Part shown: positions 43,118-51,241 of the stretch, piece after piece | How the letters are laid out: each line of letters begins with the position of its first letter | Position numbering within the stretch: the stretch's first letter is position 1 | Assembly: GCA_937874695.1 (NCBI GenBank) | Contig: CALNAJ010000028.1 | Span: forward strand, 62,001 to 126,000 | Source: an uncultured Lactobacillus sp. | GTDB lineage: Bacteria; Bacillota; Bacilli; Lactobacillales; Lactobacillaceae | Length of the DNA stretch: 64,000 nucleotides | Reading direction: 5' to 3' | Position numbers and translations under genes: made by a program | Notes under the pieces: model-generated | What the model was told of the DNA's origin: nothing | What the model saw: the letters and a program-made list of their open reading frames with translations, nothing else | Databases searched by the model: none

Positions 43118-44038
43118 TTACCAGAAATGCCGGTGTTTCAGCATCAGTGCGACCCACACCATGACCCCGAGCATAATCGCCACGGTAATCAGCCACGAAA
43201 CACTTCCCTGGTTGGCCAGCGGCAGCTTCACGTTCATCCCATAGAAGCCGGTCACAATGGTTGGAATCGTCAAGACCAACGACCAAATCGTTAAGAACTT
43301 CATCGTATCGTTCAGGTTGTTGTTCAGCACGTTATTAAATGTACTTGAGATACGATCGACAACATCCGCCTCGATCGCTGTCATTTCAGAAGTCTGGCGC
43401 GCTTCGATCACTGCATCATCCAGCCGTTCCTGATTAGTATCAGAGAGTTGCCGACCAAACGGGGTATTACTCAAATTGACCACCATCATGGCATTGTTGC
43501 GTGTCGCACTGACAAAATAAGCCAGGCTCTGTTGCAAGTTAGACAGTGCAATCAGATCCTTATTGTCTGGCGACTTATTGAGCTGTTTATCCAATCGATT
43601 CTGTTCCGCATTGATCTTGCGAATCGGTGCTAAAAATTGGTCGAATAGGATAAACATCCCGACTAGCAATAATTCATTCGTATCATAAGTTTGATCCAAT
43701 TTTAACCGTTCGTCTAACAGTGTATTGGCCCAGTGGGTATTCTTTGTGGTGATGGAAAAAATATAATTCCCCTTCAATAGGAATGTCACTGGTCGGGTAA
43801 TGTAGCGTTGGGATACCTGATCAACGACCACTGGCACGTGTAAGACAAACAATTGTGAATTTAAAAAGTCGTCACGGTCATAGTGAGACCGTTCGTTTTC
43901 ATCGGTAACATACGTTAAAATTTCATCGGTTAGGCCATATTTAACCTTCAGGGTCTCTCGGTCGGCTTCTTCCTCAACCATGGTCATGACCCATATCAGG
44001 TCCTGATCCTTCGCCCCAATCTTCTTTTCAACTATCAT
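43118..44038 (-). CDS. corA: CorA-family magnesium channel
   Basis: A 306-residue CorA-type protein: a large cytoplasmic alpha/beta and helical domain, then two C-terminal membrane helices with the family signature YGMN at the end of the first (IVTGFYGMNVKLPL). The C-terminus is short and basic. These pentameric channels import Mg2+. The ATG at 44038 follows a GGAG. Monocistronic. Some lactobacillus homologues may carry other divalent ions. Confidence 0.88.
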   Translation of the reverse strand: MIVEKKIGAKDQDLIWVMTMVEEEADRETLKVKYGLTDEILTYVTDENERSHYDRDDFLNSQLFVLHVPVVVDQVSQRYITRPVTFLLKGNYIFSITTKNTHWANTLLDERLKLDQTYDTNELLLVGMFILFDQFLAPIRKINAEQNRLDKQLNKSPDNKDLIALSNLQQSLAYFVSATRNNAMMVVNLSNTPFGRQLSDTNQERLDDAVIEARQTSEMTAIEADVVDRISSTFNNVLNNNLNDTMKFLTIWSLVLTIPTIVTGFYGMNVKLPLANQGSVSWLITVAIMLGVMVWVALMLKHRHFW

Positions 44039-44153
44039 GGTCTCCGCTCCCTCATACAAGCAATGCCCCTAGTGTACCACGTCCCCTATACCCGCGCTGA
44101 AAAAAATCAATTTTGAAAAAGGCTGAGCGCAATTAGCAAGTGGCACACCACTA

Positions 44154-44193
44154 TAAAAGCCGTCGTTCCAGACCCCACGTCCGGAACAACGGC
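44154..44193 (-). terminator. Terminator after the PnuC-type gene
   Basis: GCCGTCGTTCCAGA pairs with the complementary arm ending ACGGC; on the reverse strand GGCTTTTAT follows. Confidence 0.75.
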
Positions 44194-44213
44194 CCCAATC
44201 ACTAAACCTTAAC

Positions 44214-44966
44214 TTAGTTGGTACTCTCTAGACTGGCAGCATATGCCGTCTCTTGCTCGATGACCCGCGCGCGTTCCTTCTTGTTGTACCAAGGTGAAAC
44301 GGTAAAGGCCAACACGTCGTTGATCAAGTAAACAGAGCTGTTGATAAACATCGCTAGCGTTGCAGAACCTTGCCGGAACGAGATAAACCACAGCACCATT
44401 TGAGCCAGACCCGATGCGATCCACCAGATGTACTGGTTGTTGAAACGTAAGAAACAGATGATGCCAGCCGTTAAGCTAATGGCAAAACTGATAGCATCGA
44501 CCCACGGCCGCGGATCATCCGTGAAGGCGCCAATCGCCCAGCCGGAGATTAAGTAAACGGCCACCGTGGAGACTAAGGCAATTGCCCAACTTTTGCCGGT
44601 GAATTTCCGAATCTTAGAAGCCATGTTAACGTTCCAGCTTGCACTCAGCAGAACTGGAATATCCAGGGTAAGTACATATGATAACTGTTCGAAAATGCTT
44701 AAATAATTCTTAGCAGCGAAACCCGTAACAATGAAGCAGATCGCAGACAGCACACCTAGCCAACCGTTGACTGACTTTGCCGCGTTGATTGCCAGAACAC
44801 ACAGCACACCCAGTGTGGTCCCGATAAATGTCAGGACTGTCAGTAGCGTTATCTGCTGGCCAACCAAAGTCATGACTTGGCACCCAAGGCTAAAGAAGAA
44901 TAAATAATAGTTCTGTTGGGGCCACCCCTTCAGTTGATGAGATAAAAATTGAATATAATGCTTCAT
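44214..44966 (-). CDS. PnuC-family nucleoside transporter, possibly deoxynucleoside type
   Basis: A 250-residue, seven-helix membrane protein of the PnuC family. It has SVNGWLGVLSAI in one half and NNQYIWWIASGLAQMVLWF in the other, the Trp/Asn-rich substrate segments of these facilitators. Classical PnuC takes up nicotinamide riboside, while PnuN-type members have been proposed to carry deoxynucleosides. Here the promoter contains a palindrome that matches the NrdR box (45035-45050), which points to the deoxynucleotide branch; this is inference. The ATG at 44966 follows GAGGGAG. Confidence 0.85.
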   Translation of the reverse strand: MKHYIQFLSHQLKGWPQQNYYLFFFSLGCQVMTLVGQQITLLTVLTFIGTTLGVLCVLAINAAKSVNGWLGVLSAICFIVTGFAAKNYLSIFEQLSYVLTLDIPVLLSASWNVNMASKIRKFTGKSWAIALVSTVAVYLISGWAIGAFTDDPRPWVDAISFAISLTAGIICFLRFNNQYIWWIASGLAQMVLWFISFRQGSATLAMFINSSVYLINDVLAFTVSPWYNKKERARVIEQETAYAASLESTN

Positions 44967-45034
44967 GTTAATGTGCTCCCTCATGTTTTATTAACCACAT
45001 ATAGTATCTTTCTCGCCGGCGAGGTGGCTACATC

Positions 45035-45066
45035 ACACAATATATTGTGTTGCTCGTTTTGAACAA
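45035..45066 (-). promoter_or_regulatory. Promoter with NrdR-like box
   Basis: The perfect 16-bp palindrome ACACAATATATTGTGT (45035-45050) matches the NrdR box consensus. On the reverse strand it contains a -10 box, TATATT (45039-45044), spaced 16 bases from TTGTTC (45061-45066). I see no clear second box, which NrdR sites usually have. Confidence 0.6.
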
Positions 45067-45240
45067 CAGGTTTGATTATAGCACGCAATTTTCTCGGTAT
45101 CGGGTAAAATTTCAAATTTGTTTCATGACATTATCGCTACTAGAAAACGGTTACACGCCCGTCAGGTATCCTGTGAAACAAGATTCTATAACGTATCGGT
45201 ATTGCACACTTTGGACGGTTCGAGGGGAAACGACCAAATA

Positions 45241-45268
45241 AAAAAGATCAGTCGTGAACGACTGATCC
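45241..45268 (-). terminator. Terminator after the MarR gene at 45294
   Basis: GATCAGTCG and CGACTGATC form a perfect stem with a short loop; on the reverse strand six T residues follow. Confidence 0.9.
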
Positions 45269-45293
45269 GTTTAAAGAAAAATTTAAAGGTTCC

Positions 45294-45776
45294 TTACTCT
45301 TCTGGTGTTTCTGGTGTTAATTGTGCCGTAGCCGACGCTAACATCTGAGTCAGCTCACCTACCGTTAGTTGACTGCCCTCTGTAGAAAGGGGGGTCTCAC
45401 TCATGACCTTTGCTGACTTAACCAGCAGATCATGGCACATCATCTCCAGCTCTTCACCACTCGTTGTTAGTGACAACGGCCGTACTCGGCGATCAGAAGA
45501 CTGATAACTCTGCAGCACATAGCCACGCCGAATCAACTGTGAAATTCCACGCGAAACAGCTGCCCGCGAGATTCCCCGACTGTCAGCAACCGTAGCCGAC
45601 GTCAGCTTACCAGGATTCTCTAAAATATGGTGCAGAATCGCATACTGATCCACCGAAATCCCCATGGCTCGTTGGAACCGCGTTGCTGATTTCTCCAATT
45701 CTCGCTTTAATTCCATGTAAGATTCGAAAAAACTTTCCGCATGTACGACCTTACTCTTTCCCATAGTATTCATCAT
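45294..45776 (-). CDS. MarR-family regulator
   Basis: A 160-residue MarR-type protein with a winged helix (ATVADSRGISRAAVSRGISQ and SSDRRVRPLSLT in the wing). The start could be Met1 (45776) or Met2 or Met5, all close behind AAGGAT. No partner gene is adjacent on the same strand downstream; the GH13 gene lies upstream on the same strand. A perfect 9-bp inverted repeat (TAGTGAAAT/ATTTCACTA, 45884-45909) about 110 bases upstream may be its operator. Confidence 0.85.
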   Translation of the reverse strand: MMNTMGKSKVVHAESFFESYMELKRELEKSATRFQRAMGISVDQYAILHHILENPGKLTSATVADSRGISRAAVSRGISQLIRRGYVLQSYQSSDRRVRPLSLTTSGEELEMMCHDLLVKSAKVMSETPLSTEGSQLTVGELTQMLASATAQLTPETPEE

Positions 45777-45883
45777 ATCCTTATCTTTTACTTACTAACC
45801 GCTAAGATAATTAACACGATTAGCAATACGCAAAATGGTTGACCCCATAGAAATATCTATACATTTAATAATAAAGAACAATC

Positions 45884-45909
45884 TAGTGAAATGCAATAGG
45901 ATTTCACTA
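45884..45909. promoter_or_regulatory. Perfect 9-bp inverted repeat
   Basis: TAGTGAAAT and ATTTCACTA are separated by eight bases, in the gap between the MarR and GH13 genes. No T-tract follows, so it is more likely a protein-binding site than a terminator. Confidence 0.4.
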
Positions 45910-46000
45910 ATTTGTCAAAAAGTTTATGGTTTAAACTACTCCGATTGCGATTCCGCCTAACTATTAACAGCTATAATACTCTGCGCAATTAAATGTATAC

Positions 46001-46031
46001 AAAAGGCGGCCGCGTTTTCACCCGGACCGCC
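46001..46031 (-). terminator. Terminator after the GH13 gene
   Basis: GGCGGCC and GGNCCGCC arms (46006-46031) are followed on the reverse strand by TTTTG, 13 bases past the stop. Confidence 0.65.
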
Positions 46032-46043
46032 CCGCTTTCACAC

Positions 46044-47681
46044 TCATTCTAGTTTTCTTAAATGGTACAGCCGTGCTTCCCACGGTTGAATCTGGGTATC
46101 ATCCGAAGCGGCATCGACCCGCATATTGGTAACGATCATCTCGCTCGGATTTAAGTCAAACTCCTGAGTTGTTGCAGCTTCATTGCTCATATTCACGACG
46201 ATCAACCAATTATCCCCGTTATAGGTACGACGGTAAACATATAGCTGGTCATCCTTAGTATCAATCAGTTCGTAACGGCCCTTCTGTAACGTGGGGACCG
46301 TCTTTTTTAGTTGAATCAATTGCCGATAGAATGTAAAGACTGAGTACGGATCGTGACTCTCACGTTCCACGTTGATTCGTTCCGCGACTGACGTGGGTTG
46401 AATCCATGGTTGGTGTCCAGAGAAACCGCCATTCGGTTCATCGTTCCACGGAAATGGCGTCCGCGCGTTGTCTCGACTCTTAGCGGCCAGCTGCTTCAAA
46501 ATCTTTGACTCTGGAACACCTTGGGCGTGCTGTCGCCGATAATACAAACGACTATCCAAGTCGCGATAGTCAGCAATGTTATCAAACTGCGCATTGGGTA
46601 GCCCCAACTCCTGGCCCTGATAAATGAACGGCGTCCCCTTCATCAACAAGTACCATAAGCCTAAAGCCTTAGCGGAACGACGGCGATAATCCACCGGGTT
46701 CCCATAGTATGAAACGGCCCGCGGTAAATCATGATTTTCAATGAACAGCGCATTCCATCCCTTGTCGGCTAGTGCTAGTTGCCAGCGCGTCAGGTTCTGA
46801 CGTAAGGCCGCAATCGGTAGCTTGGGCTCCGCATTCTCCCAGTAATGCACGTGGTCAAATTCCAACAGAAGGTCAAAGAACCCCGTGTCAGGATCCAGCC
46901 AACGTTGCGCCGTTGGCATATCGATACCGCCCGCCTCACCAATGGTAAATAAATGATTGCGTTGCAGGACTGGCTTCAGGTCGGCCAAGTAGGCAGTGAC
47001 CCCCGCAAAGTCCCGGTAATAGTCTGTCCGTGGCGCGGCCACGTCGGCAAAATCGGCTTGCTTCTTCAGATGGGTAACCCCATCCAAACGGAAGCCATCG
47101 ACACCTCGGTCGGCCCACCACTGGATGATGTCACTCATCTCGCGGCGCACAGCCGGATTCTCCCAATTCAGGTCCGGCTGTTTTCGAGCAAAGGTATGCA
47201 AGTACGCCGCCTGACTTGCAGCATGGTAAGTCCACGCTGAGCCACCGAAGACCGATTCCCAATTATTCGGTGCCACGTCCGGCGTGGTCGGTTGCCAGAT
47301 ATAATAATCGTGATAGGCACTGGTCGGGTCGGCTAAAGCCGCTTGAAACCACGGGTGTTCGCTCGACGTATGGTTAAGCGCCAGGTCGATCACAATTTTA
47401 ATATCAGCCGCATGGAGCGCTTCAACGAGCCGGTCAAAATCAGCCAGCGTCCCAAATTGTGGGGCCACGCCGCGATATTTCACCACATCATAGCCATTAT
47501 CCACGTCACCTGACGGGTAGAACGAAGAAACCCAGACAAAGTCGACCCGCAAGGTTTTCAGGTAGTCGATCTGCTGCTGAATACCAGCCAGATCTCCGAT
47601 ACCATCGTTATTCGTATCTAAGAAACTCTGCGGATAAATCTGATATCCGACTGCGTGTTGCCACCACTGTGCGTCGCCCAT
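46044..47681 (-). CDS. Alpha-glucosidase, GH13 (oligo-1,6-glucosidase type)
   Basis: A 545-residue cytoplasmic GH13 enzyme that hydrolyses alpha-glucosidic bonds in short oligosaccharides. The catalytic triad is Asp200 (GVDGFRLDG), Glu249 (TIGEAGG) and Asp318 (IENHDLPR), with the substrate His in LALNHTS. The C-terminal beta domain is complete. Similarity is to oligo-1,6-glucosidase/DexB/trehalose-6-phosphate hydrolase relatives; the exact linkage cannot be settled by eye. It starts at ATG 47681 behind GGAAGGAAG. A near-consensus cre site and a 16-bp palindrome lie upstream, so sugar control is expected. Confidence 0.9.
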   Translation of the reverse strand: MGDAQWWQHAVGYQIYPQSFLDTNNDGIGDLAGIQQQIDYLKTLRVDFVWVSSFYPSGDVDNGYDVVKYRGVAPQFGTLADFDRLVEALHAADIKIVIDLALNHTSSEHPWFQAALADPTSAYHDYYIWQPTTPDVAPNNWESVFGGSAWTYHAASQAAYLHTFARKQPDLNWENPAVRREMSDIIQWWADRGVDGFRLDGVTHLKKQADFADVAAPRTDYYRDFAGVTAYLADLKPVLQRNHLFTIGEAGGIDMPTAQRWLDPDTGFFDLLLEFDHVHYWENAEPKLPIAALRQNLTRWQLALADKGWNALFIENHDLPRAVSYYGNPVDYRRRSAKALGLWYLLMKGTPFIYQGQELGLPNAQFDNIADYRDLDSRLYYRRQHAQGVPESKILKQLAAKSRDNARTPFPWNDEPNGGFSGHQPWIQPTSVAERINVERESHDPYSVFTFYRQLIQLKKTVPTLQKGRYELIDTKDDQLYVYRRTYNGDNWLIVVNMSNEAATTQEFDLNPSEMIVTNMRVDAASDDTQIQPWEARLYHLRKLE

Positions 47682-47713
47682 GACTTTCTTCCTTCCATAA
47701 CCAAACTAGTGCA

Positions 47714-47729
47714 ACCGATTGTTATCGGT
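47714..47729 (-). promoter_or_regulatory. Palindromic operator candidate for the GH13 gene
   Basis: ACCGATTGTTATCGGT has perfect ACCGAT/ATCGGT arms and lies 33 bases upstream of the start codon. Confidence 0.45.
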
Positions 47730-47741
47730 AAATACCAATCC

Positions 47742-47756
47742 TGCATTCGCTTTCAT
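47742..47756 (-). promoter_or_regulatory. cre site (CcpA) of the GH13 gene
   Basis: On the reverse strand ATGAAAGCGAATGCA matches the cre consensus WTGNAARCGNWWWCA at all but one position. Confidence 0.6.
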
Positions 47757-47812
47757 TGTAACAATAATTATCCGGTTTGTCGGCCTCTTTTGCAAGTTTT
47801 ATGCCTATCTTT

Positions 47813-47855
47813 CAAAAAGTCCGGTCCCCGAACATTTCGGTCGGTGGCCGGACAC
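47813..47855 (-). terminator. Terminator after the GlcD-type oxidase gene
   Basis: GTCCGG and CCGGAC outer arms (47819-47855) enclose a CCGA/TCGG hairpin; on the reverse strand TTTTT follows. It lies about 75 bases past the stop. Confidence 0.75.
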
Positions 47856-47928
47856 AATTTTCAAGTTTAATTATGACATGATTAATGACATCACATCCCC
47901 GCCCAACGTTTCCGGCGTTCAGGCTGGC

Positions 47929-49323
47929 TTAATCAATCTTACGCTTGGGATTCAACAGGTTCATTGGATCAAAGAGTGTCTTGATCTGGTGTTGCAGCTG
48001 ATCGACTGTTTCACCCAACTCAGGGTTGTTCCACTGGTTTTTCAGCATCCCAACAGCGTGTTCCCCGGAAATGGTTCCCCCGAGTTCCAGCGTCTTCCAG
48101 AACGTCTGCCGTAAGGCTTCAATGATCACCTCTGGGACTTCGTCAACGTCCTTGTCCCACACGAAGGTTGGGTGCACATTGCCATCCCCGGCATGACCCG
48201 CCGTGTAGATGGTAATACCCAATTTCTTCCCAAGATCCTGCAGATAATCCATCATTGGGGCCAGCTTGGACAATGGCATCGCCATGTCCTCCATCAGGTG
48301 ATTCCGGCCGGCAAAGACGGCGGGCAACATGTCCCGACGTAGCTGTTCCAAATCAGCTTCTTCTTTTTCATCTGTCGTAACCGTCACGTTCTGTCCATGA
48401 TACTTATCCAGCAAGTCACGGACGACCTGGACATTCTCGGGACTGCCACCTTCTAGCCGGAAGATCAGCATGGCCCCACTGTTGTCGGCGTAGTGGGTCT
48501 TTTCGTATTTATCCAGTGCTACCACGGTATTGCCGTCCAAAGCTTCCAGCATCGTTGGGTAGACCCCGGACATTCGGATGGCTGTGACGCCTTGTGCCAG
48601 CGCCGTCATATCGTCGAAGAAGGCCACACCCATGACGGATTGCCCCAGCGGAATCGGCATTAATTTTACAGTGATTTCGTAAATGATGCCCAAGGTTCCC
48701 TCAGAACCGACGAAAAGCTGGGTCAGATCATACCCAAAAGCCTGCTTCAACGTCCGGCCACCGAGCTTAACCACCCGACCATCGGCCAGCACGGCCTTCA
48801 AGCCCAGCACGTTATCCTTGGTCGCCCCATAGCGCACAGTGCTCATCCCACCGGCATTGGTGGAGACATTCCCGCCAATCGATGAGAATGGCTTAGAACC
48901 GGGATCTGGTGCGTAGAACAGGCCTTGCTTACGGGCTTCCTTGTCCAAATTGCCATTAACCACCCCGGGTTCAACAACGGCCACGGAATCTTCCTTACTG
49001 ATTTCCAGGATCTGATTCATCTTACGCGTGGACAAGATAATTGCCCCGGTCAGACCGTCAGACCCGATTACCGTGCTACTAAAGGTGGTCTGCGGAATCA
49101 CGGCGATATGAAACTTCCGTGCGGTCCGCAAGACACCTTGAATATCTTCAACGTTGGCCACCTCGACAAACGCCCGCGCTAAGCCCGTTTCACCACCAGT
49201 TGCATTGGGATTGAAGGATTGCTTGCGCAACGTGGCTTCATCCGTGGCAACCGTTCCCGTCTTTACTTGAGACTTTAAATAATCCAGAATCTCATCGTCA
49301 GAATAGGCACTAAACACTGTCAT
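47929..49323 (-). CDS. FAD-linked oxidase, GlcD/D-lactate dehydrogenase type
   Basis: A 464-residue flavoprotein of the glycolate oxidase subunit D/D-lactate dehydrogenase family. The FAD-binding PCMH domain holds PGVVNGNLDKEARKQGLFYA, GSKPFSSIGGNVSTNAGG and FVGSEGTLGIIYEIT. The C-terminal oxidase domain has the HAGDGNVHPTF metal/substrate motif and GTISGEHAVGMLK. It probably oxidises a 2-hydroxy acid such as D-lactate or glycolate. The ATG at 49323 follows GAGG at about nine bases. It is divergent from a MarR gene, which is a likely regulator. Confidence 0.88.
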   Translation of the reverse strand: MTVFSAYSDDEILDYLKSQVKTGTVATDEATLRKQSFNPNATGGETGLARAFVEVANVEDIQGVLRTARKFHIAVIPQTTFSSTVIGSDGLTGAIILSTRKMNQILEISKEDSVAVVEPGVVNGNLDKEARKQGLFYAPDPGSKPFSSIGGNVSTNAGGMSTVRYGATKDNVLGLKAVLADGRVVKLGGRTLKQAFGYDLTQLFVGSEGTLGIIYEITVKLMPIPLGQSVMGVAFFDDMTALAQGVTAIRMSGVYPTMLEALDGNTVVALDKYEKTHYADNSGAMLIFRLEGGSPENVQVVRDLLDKYHGQNVTVTTDEKEEADLEQLRRDMLPAVFAGRNHLMEDMAMPLSKLAPMMDYLQDLGKKLGITIYTAGHAGDGNVHPTFVWDKDVDEVPEVIIEALRQTFWKTLELGGTISGEHAVGMLKNQWNNPELGETVDQLQHQIKTLFDPMNLLNPKRKID

Positions 49324-49409
49324 CACAAAGACCTCTTTTATTTTTGAATTACTCATTGGTCATTCTACCAGTAAATCAACCCGATTACGCCACCAATAAC
49401 TCGATTTTT

Positions 49410-49439
49410 GTTGCAATTACAACTAAATCGTCGTATACT
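49410..49439 (+). promoter_or_regulatory. Promoter and operator of the marR-paiA operon
   Basis: TTGCAA (49411-49416) and TATACT (49434-49439) are 17 bases apart. GTTGCAATTACAAC (49410-49423) is an inverted repeat over the -35 box, a good site for the MarR protein encoded just downstream, and could also affect the divergent oxidase gene. Confidence 0.6.
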
Positions 49440-49469
49440 CATTCTTATTATGAAATGAGGTGCATCAGC

Positions 49470-49922
49470 TTGGCAGAAATTTTACGTCCGATAGGCACCG
49501 TCGCCCGGGCACTCGACAGCATCAGTAACATTGAATTCAAGGCGCTCGACCTGAACCGCGGCCAGTATCTATACCTGGTTCGGGTGGCCGAATCGCCTGG
49601 CATTATTCTGGAACGCCTCGCCGTCATTGTCCGGGTCGACAAGACCACTGCGGCTCGTGCCATTCAGAAACTGGAAAAGAACGGTATCCTGGAACGCCGC
49701 CCTAGCCCGACTGATAAGAAACAGAAACAGATCTTTCTCACGGCAAAGGGCCAGGCCCTCTACCCCATCATCAAACGTGAAAATGCCTATTCCAACGCCA
49801 CCGCACTCAAAGGATTCACGCCGGCCGAACGTGACCAACTCGCCGAGTATCTGAAACGGGTGGAAGCCAATATCAATTCCGACTGGGTTAAAGTGAAACA
49901 CGGCGAACACCGTGACTACTGA
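49470..49922 (+). CDS. MarR-family regulator
   Basis: A 150-residue MarR protein with LAVIVRVDKTTAARAIQKLE as recognition helix region and the wing PTDKKQKQIFLT. The start is the TTG at 49470, nine bases after GAGG; the ATG at 49455 has no site upstream. It is followed 15 bases later by an acetyltransferase gene, forming an operon, and is divergent from the GlcD-type oxidase. Confidence 0.87.
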   Translation: MAEILRPIGTVARALDSISNIEFKALDLNRGQYLYLVRVAESPGIILERLAVIVRVDKTTAARAIQKLEKNGILERRPSPTDKKQKQIFLTAKGQALYPIIKRENAYSNATALKGFTPAERDQLAEYLKRVEANINSDWVKVKHGEHRDY

Positions 49923-49937
49923 AAGGATTGTCGATCA

Positions 49938-50432
49938 ATGAAAAATACTACTATCATCCCCGTAACCGCCGCTGACTTGGAACAACTCCGGAACGTCAGC
50001 ATTGAAACATTTACCGCAACCTTTGGAGCCGTGAATACTCCGGAGAACCTAAACACTTATCTGGAACACGACCTCAGCCGCGAACAACTCAGCCAAGAGC
50101 TCGTCGACCCAACCGCCGCCTTCTACTTTCTTCAAGTCGATGGCGAACTCGCCGGCTACGGTAAACTTCTCCACCACACGGCTGACGTAGAAATCCAACG
50201 GGTTTACGTGCGTGAGGGCTTTCAACACAACGGTCTCGGTCGCCAATTCCTCGAGTTTACCGAACAGGTTGCTCGCGATGCCGGCCTACCCAAGGTTATC
50301 CTAGGGGTCTGGGAACACAACGACAACGCCTTAGCCTTCTACAAATTCATGGGCTATCACCGCTACGGCGCCCACACGTTCAAGCTGGGCGATGATCCTC
50401 AGACCGACTACCTGATGGAAAAATCCCTGTAA
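49938..50432 (+). CDS. GNAT acetyltransferase, PaiA-like
   Basis: A 164-residue acetyltransferase similar along its length to PaiA, which acetylates spermidine and other polyamines. It shares LSIETF-type NVSIETFTATFGAVNTPENL, the acetyl-CoA loop VREGFQHNGLGRQFLEF, and LGVWEHNDNALAFYKFMGY. The ATG at 49938 follows AAAGGA. It is the second gene of the MarR operon, so polyamine or xenobiotic response is a fair guess. Confidence 0.85.
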   Translation: MKNTTIIPVTAADLEQLRNVSIETFTATFGAVNTPENLNTYLEHDLSREQLSQELVDPTAAFYFLQVDGELAGYGKLLHHTADVEIQRVYVREGFQHNGLGRQFLEFTEQVARDAGLPKVILGVWEHNDNALAFYKFMGYHRYGAHTFKLGDDPQTDYLMEKSL

Positions 50433-50466
50433 GCTTGTTTCAGACTGATAGCCGTTTCAACCTGGA

Positions 50467-50510
50467 ACACACGAAAAAGGCCTGGAAAAATTCCAGGCCT
50501 TTTCGTGTGT
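50467..50510. terminator. Bidirectional terminator between the acetyltransferase and ABC genes
   Basis: ACACACGAAAA-GGCCTGGAA pairs with TTCCAGGCC-TTTTCGTGTGT, about 20 bp in all, between two convergent transcripts. Confidence 0.88.
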
Positions 50511-50555
50511 CATTTTATATGGTCGAAACGTGCGCCAAAAGGCAGCCAGTTCCGC
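50506..50555 (-). repeat. 50-nt repeat E, copy 2
   Basis: On the reverse strand this matches 29447-29497 at all but two positions and, as there, leads straight into a terminator stem. It forms the 3' untranslated end of the ABC exporter transcript. Confidence 0.6.
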
Positions 50556-50569
50556 TCTCTTTCCTACGT

Positions 50570-51229
50570 TTAACCCAACTGTACAAACTGCTTATTTTCC
50601 AAGCGATACTGGTGATCACAGCGTGCCGCCACGTCGGGTTCATGAGTCACGATGATCACACATTTTCCTTGTTCGTGCGCGATTCGCTGGAACTGGTCGA
50701 TGACTTCTTTCGTATTATCTTCGTCCAAATTTCCAGTTGGTTCATCGGCTACGACGAGCTTGGCATCGCAACACATGGTCCGCGCAATGGCGACCCGTTG
50801 CTGCTGCCCACCGGAGAGTCGTTGGACGTTTCTCGTGATCAGGTCATCCCCAATTCCCAGGTCGTTGAGCACCCGCTGCGCATAGCCGCGATCGCCGGCA
50901 TGACTGGCATTGGTGATGGCCATCGCCGTCAGAAGATTATTCAAGGGGGACATGTAGTTAAACAGGTTGTACGCCTGAAACACGATAGCTACGTCGTGAC
51001 GCCGATAGTTGGTCAAACCAATCTGTTTCAGCGACCGGTCATTGAGGAAAATATCGCCCTCGCGTGGCTTATCCAGCCCGGCAATCAACGAGAGGAAGGT
51101 GGTCTTCCCGGTCCCACTGTGGCCAAGAATTGCGTAGGATTGTCCTTCTTCAAATTCGAGATTGATATCTTGAAACAGGGGTTGTTCTTTATCCTGGTAC
51201 CAATAACCCAGGCCTTCAGTTCTTAACAT
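50570..51229 (-). CDS. ABC transporter ATP-binding protein (MacB/LolD type)
   Basis: A 219-residue ATPase with Walker A (GHSGTGKTTF), Q-loop (VFQAYNLFNYMSPLNNLL), signature LSGGQQQRVAIAR, Walker B (LVVADEPTGNLD) and H-loop (IIVTHEPDVA). It belongs to the FtsE/LolD/MacB group. The ATG at 51229 follows GGAGGG, 12 bases after the stop of its permease, so the two are one operon. Export of a peptide, lipid or antimicrobial is usual for this group. Confidence 0.92.
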   Translation of the reverse strand: MLRTEGLGYWYQDKEQPLFQDINLEFEEGQSYAILGHSGTGKTTFLSLIAGLDKPREGDIFLNDRSLKQIGLTNYRRHDVAIVFQAYNLFNYMSPLNNLLTAMAITNASHAGDRGYAQRVLNDLGIGDDLITRNVQRLSGGQQQRVAIARTMCCDAKLVVADEPTGNLDEDNTKEVIDQFQRIAHEQGKCVIIVTHEPDVAARCDHQYRLENKQFVQLG

Positions 51230-51241
51230 CTGCGTCCCTCC

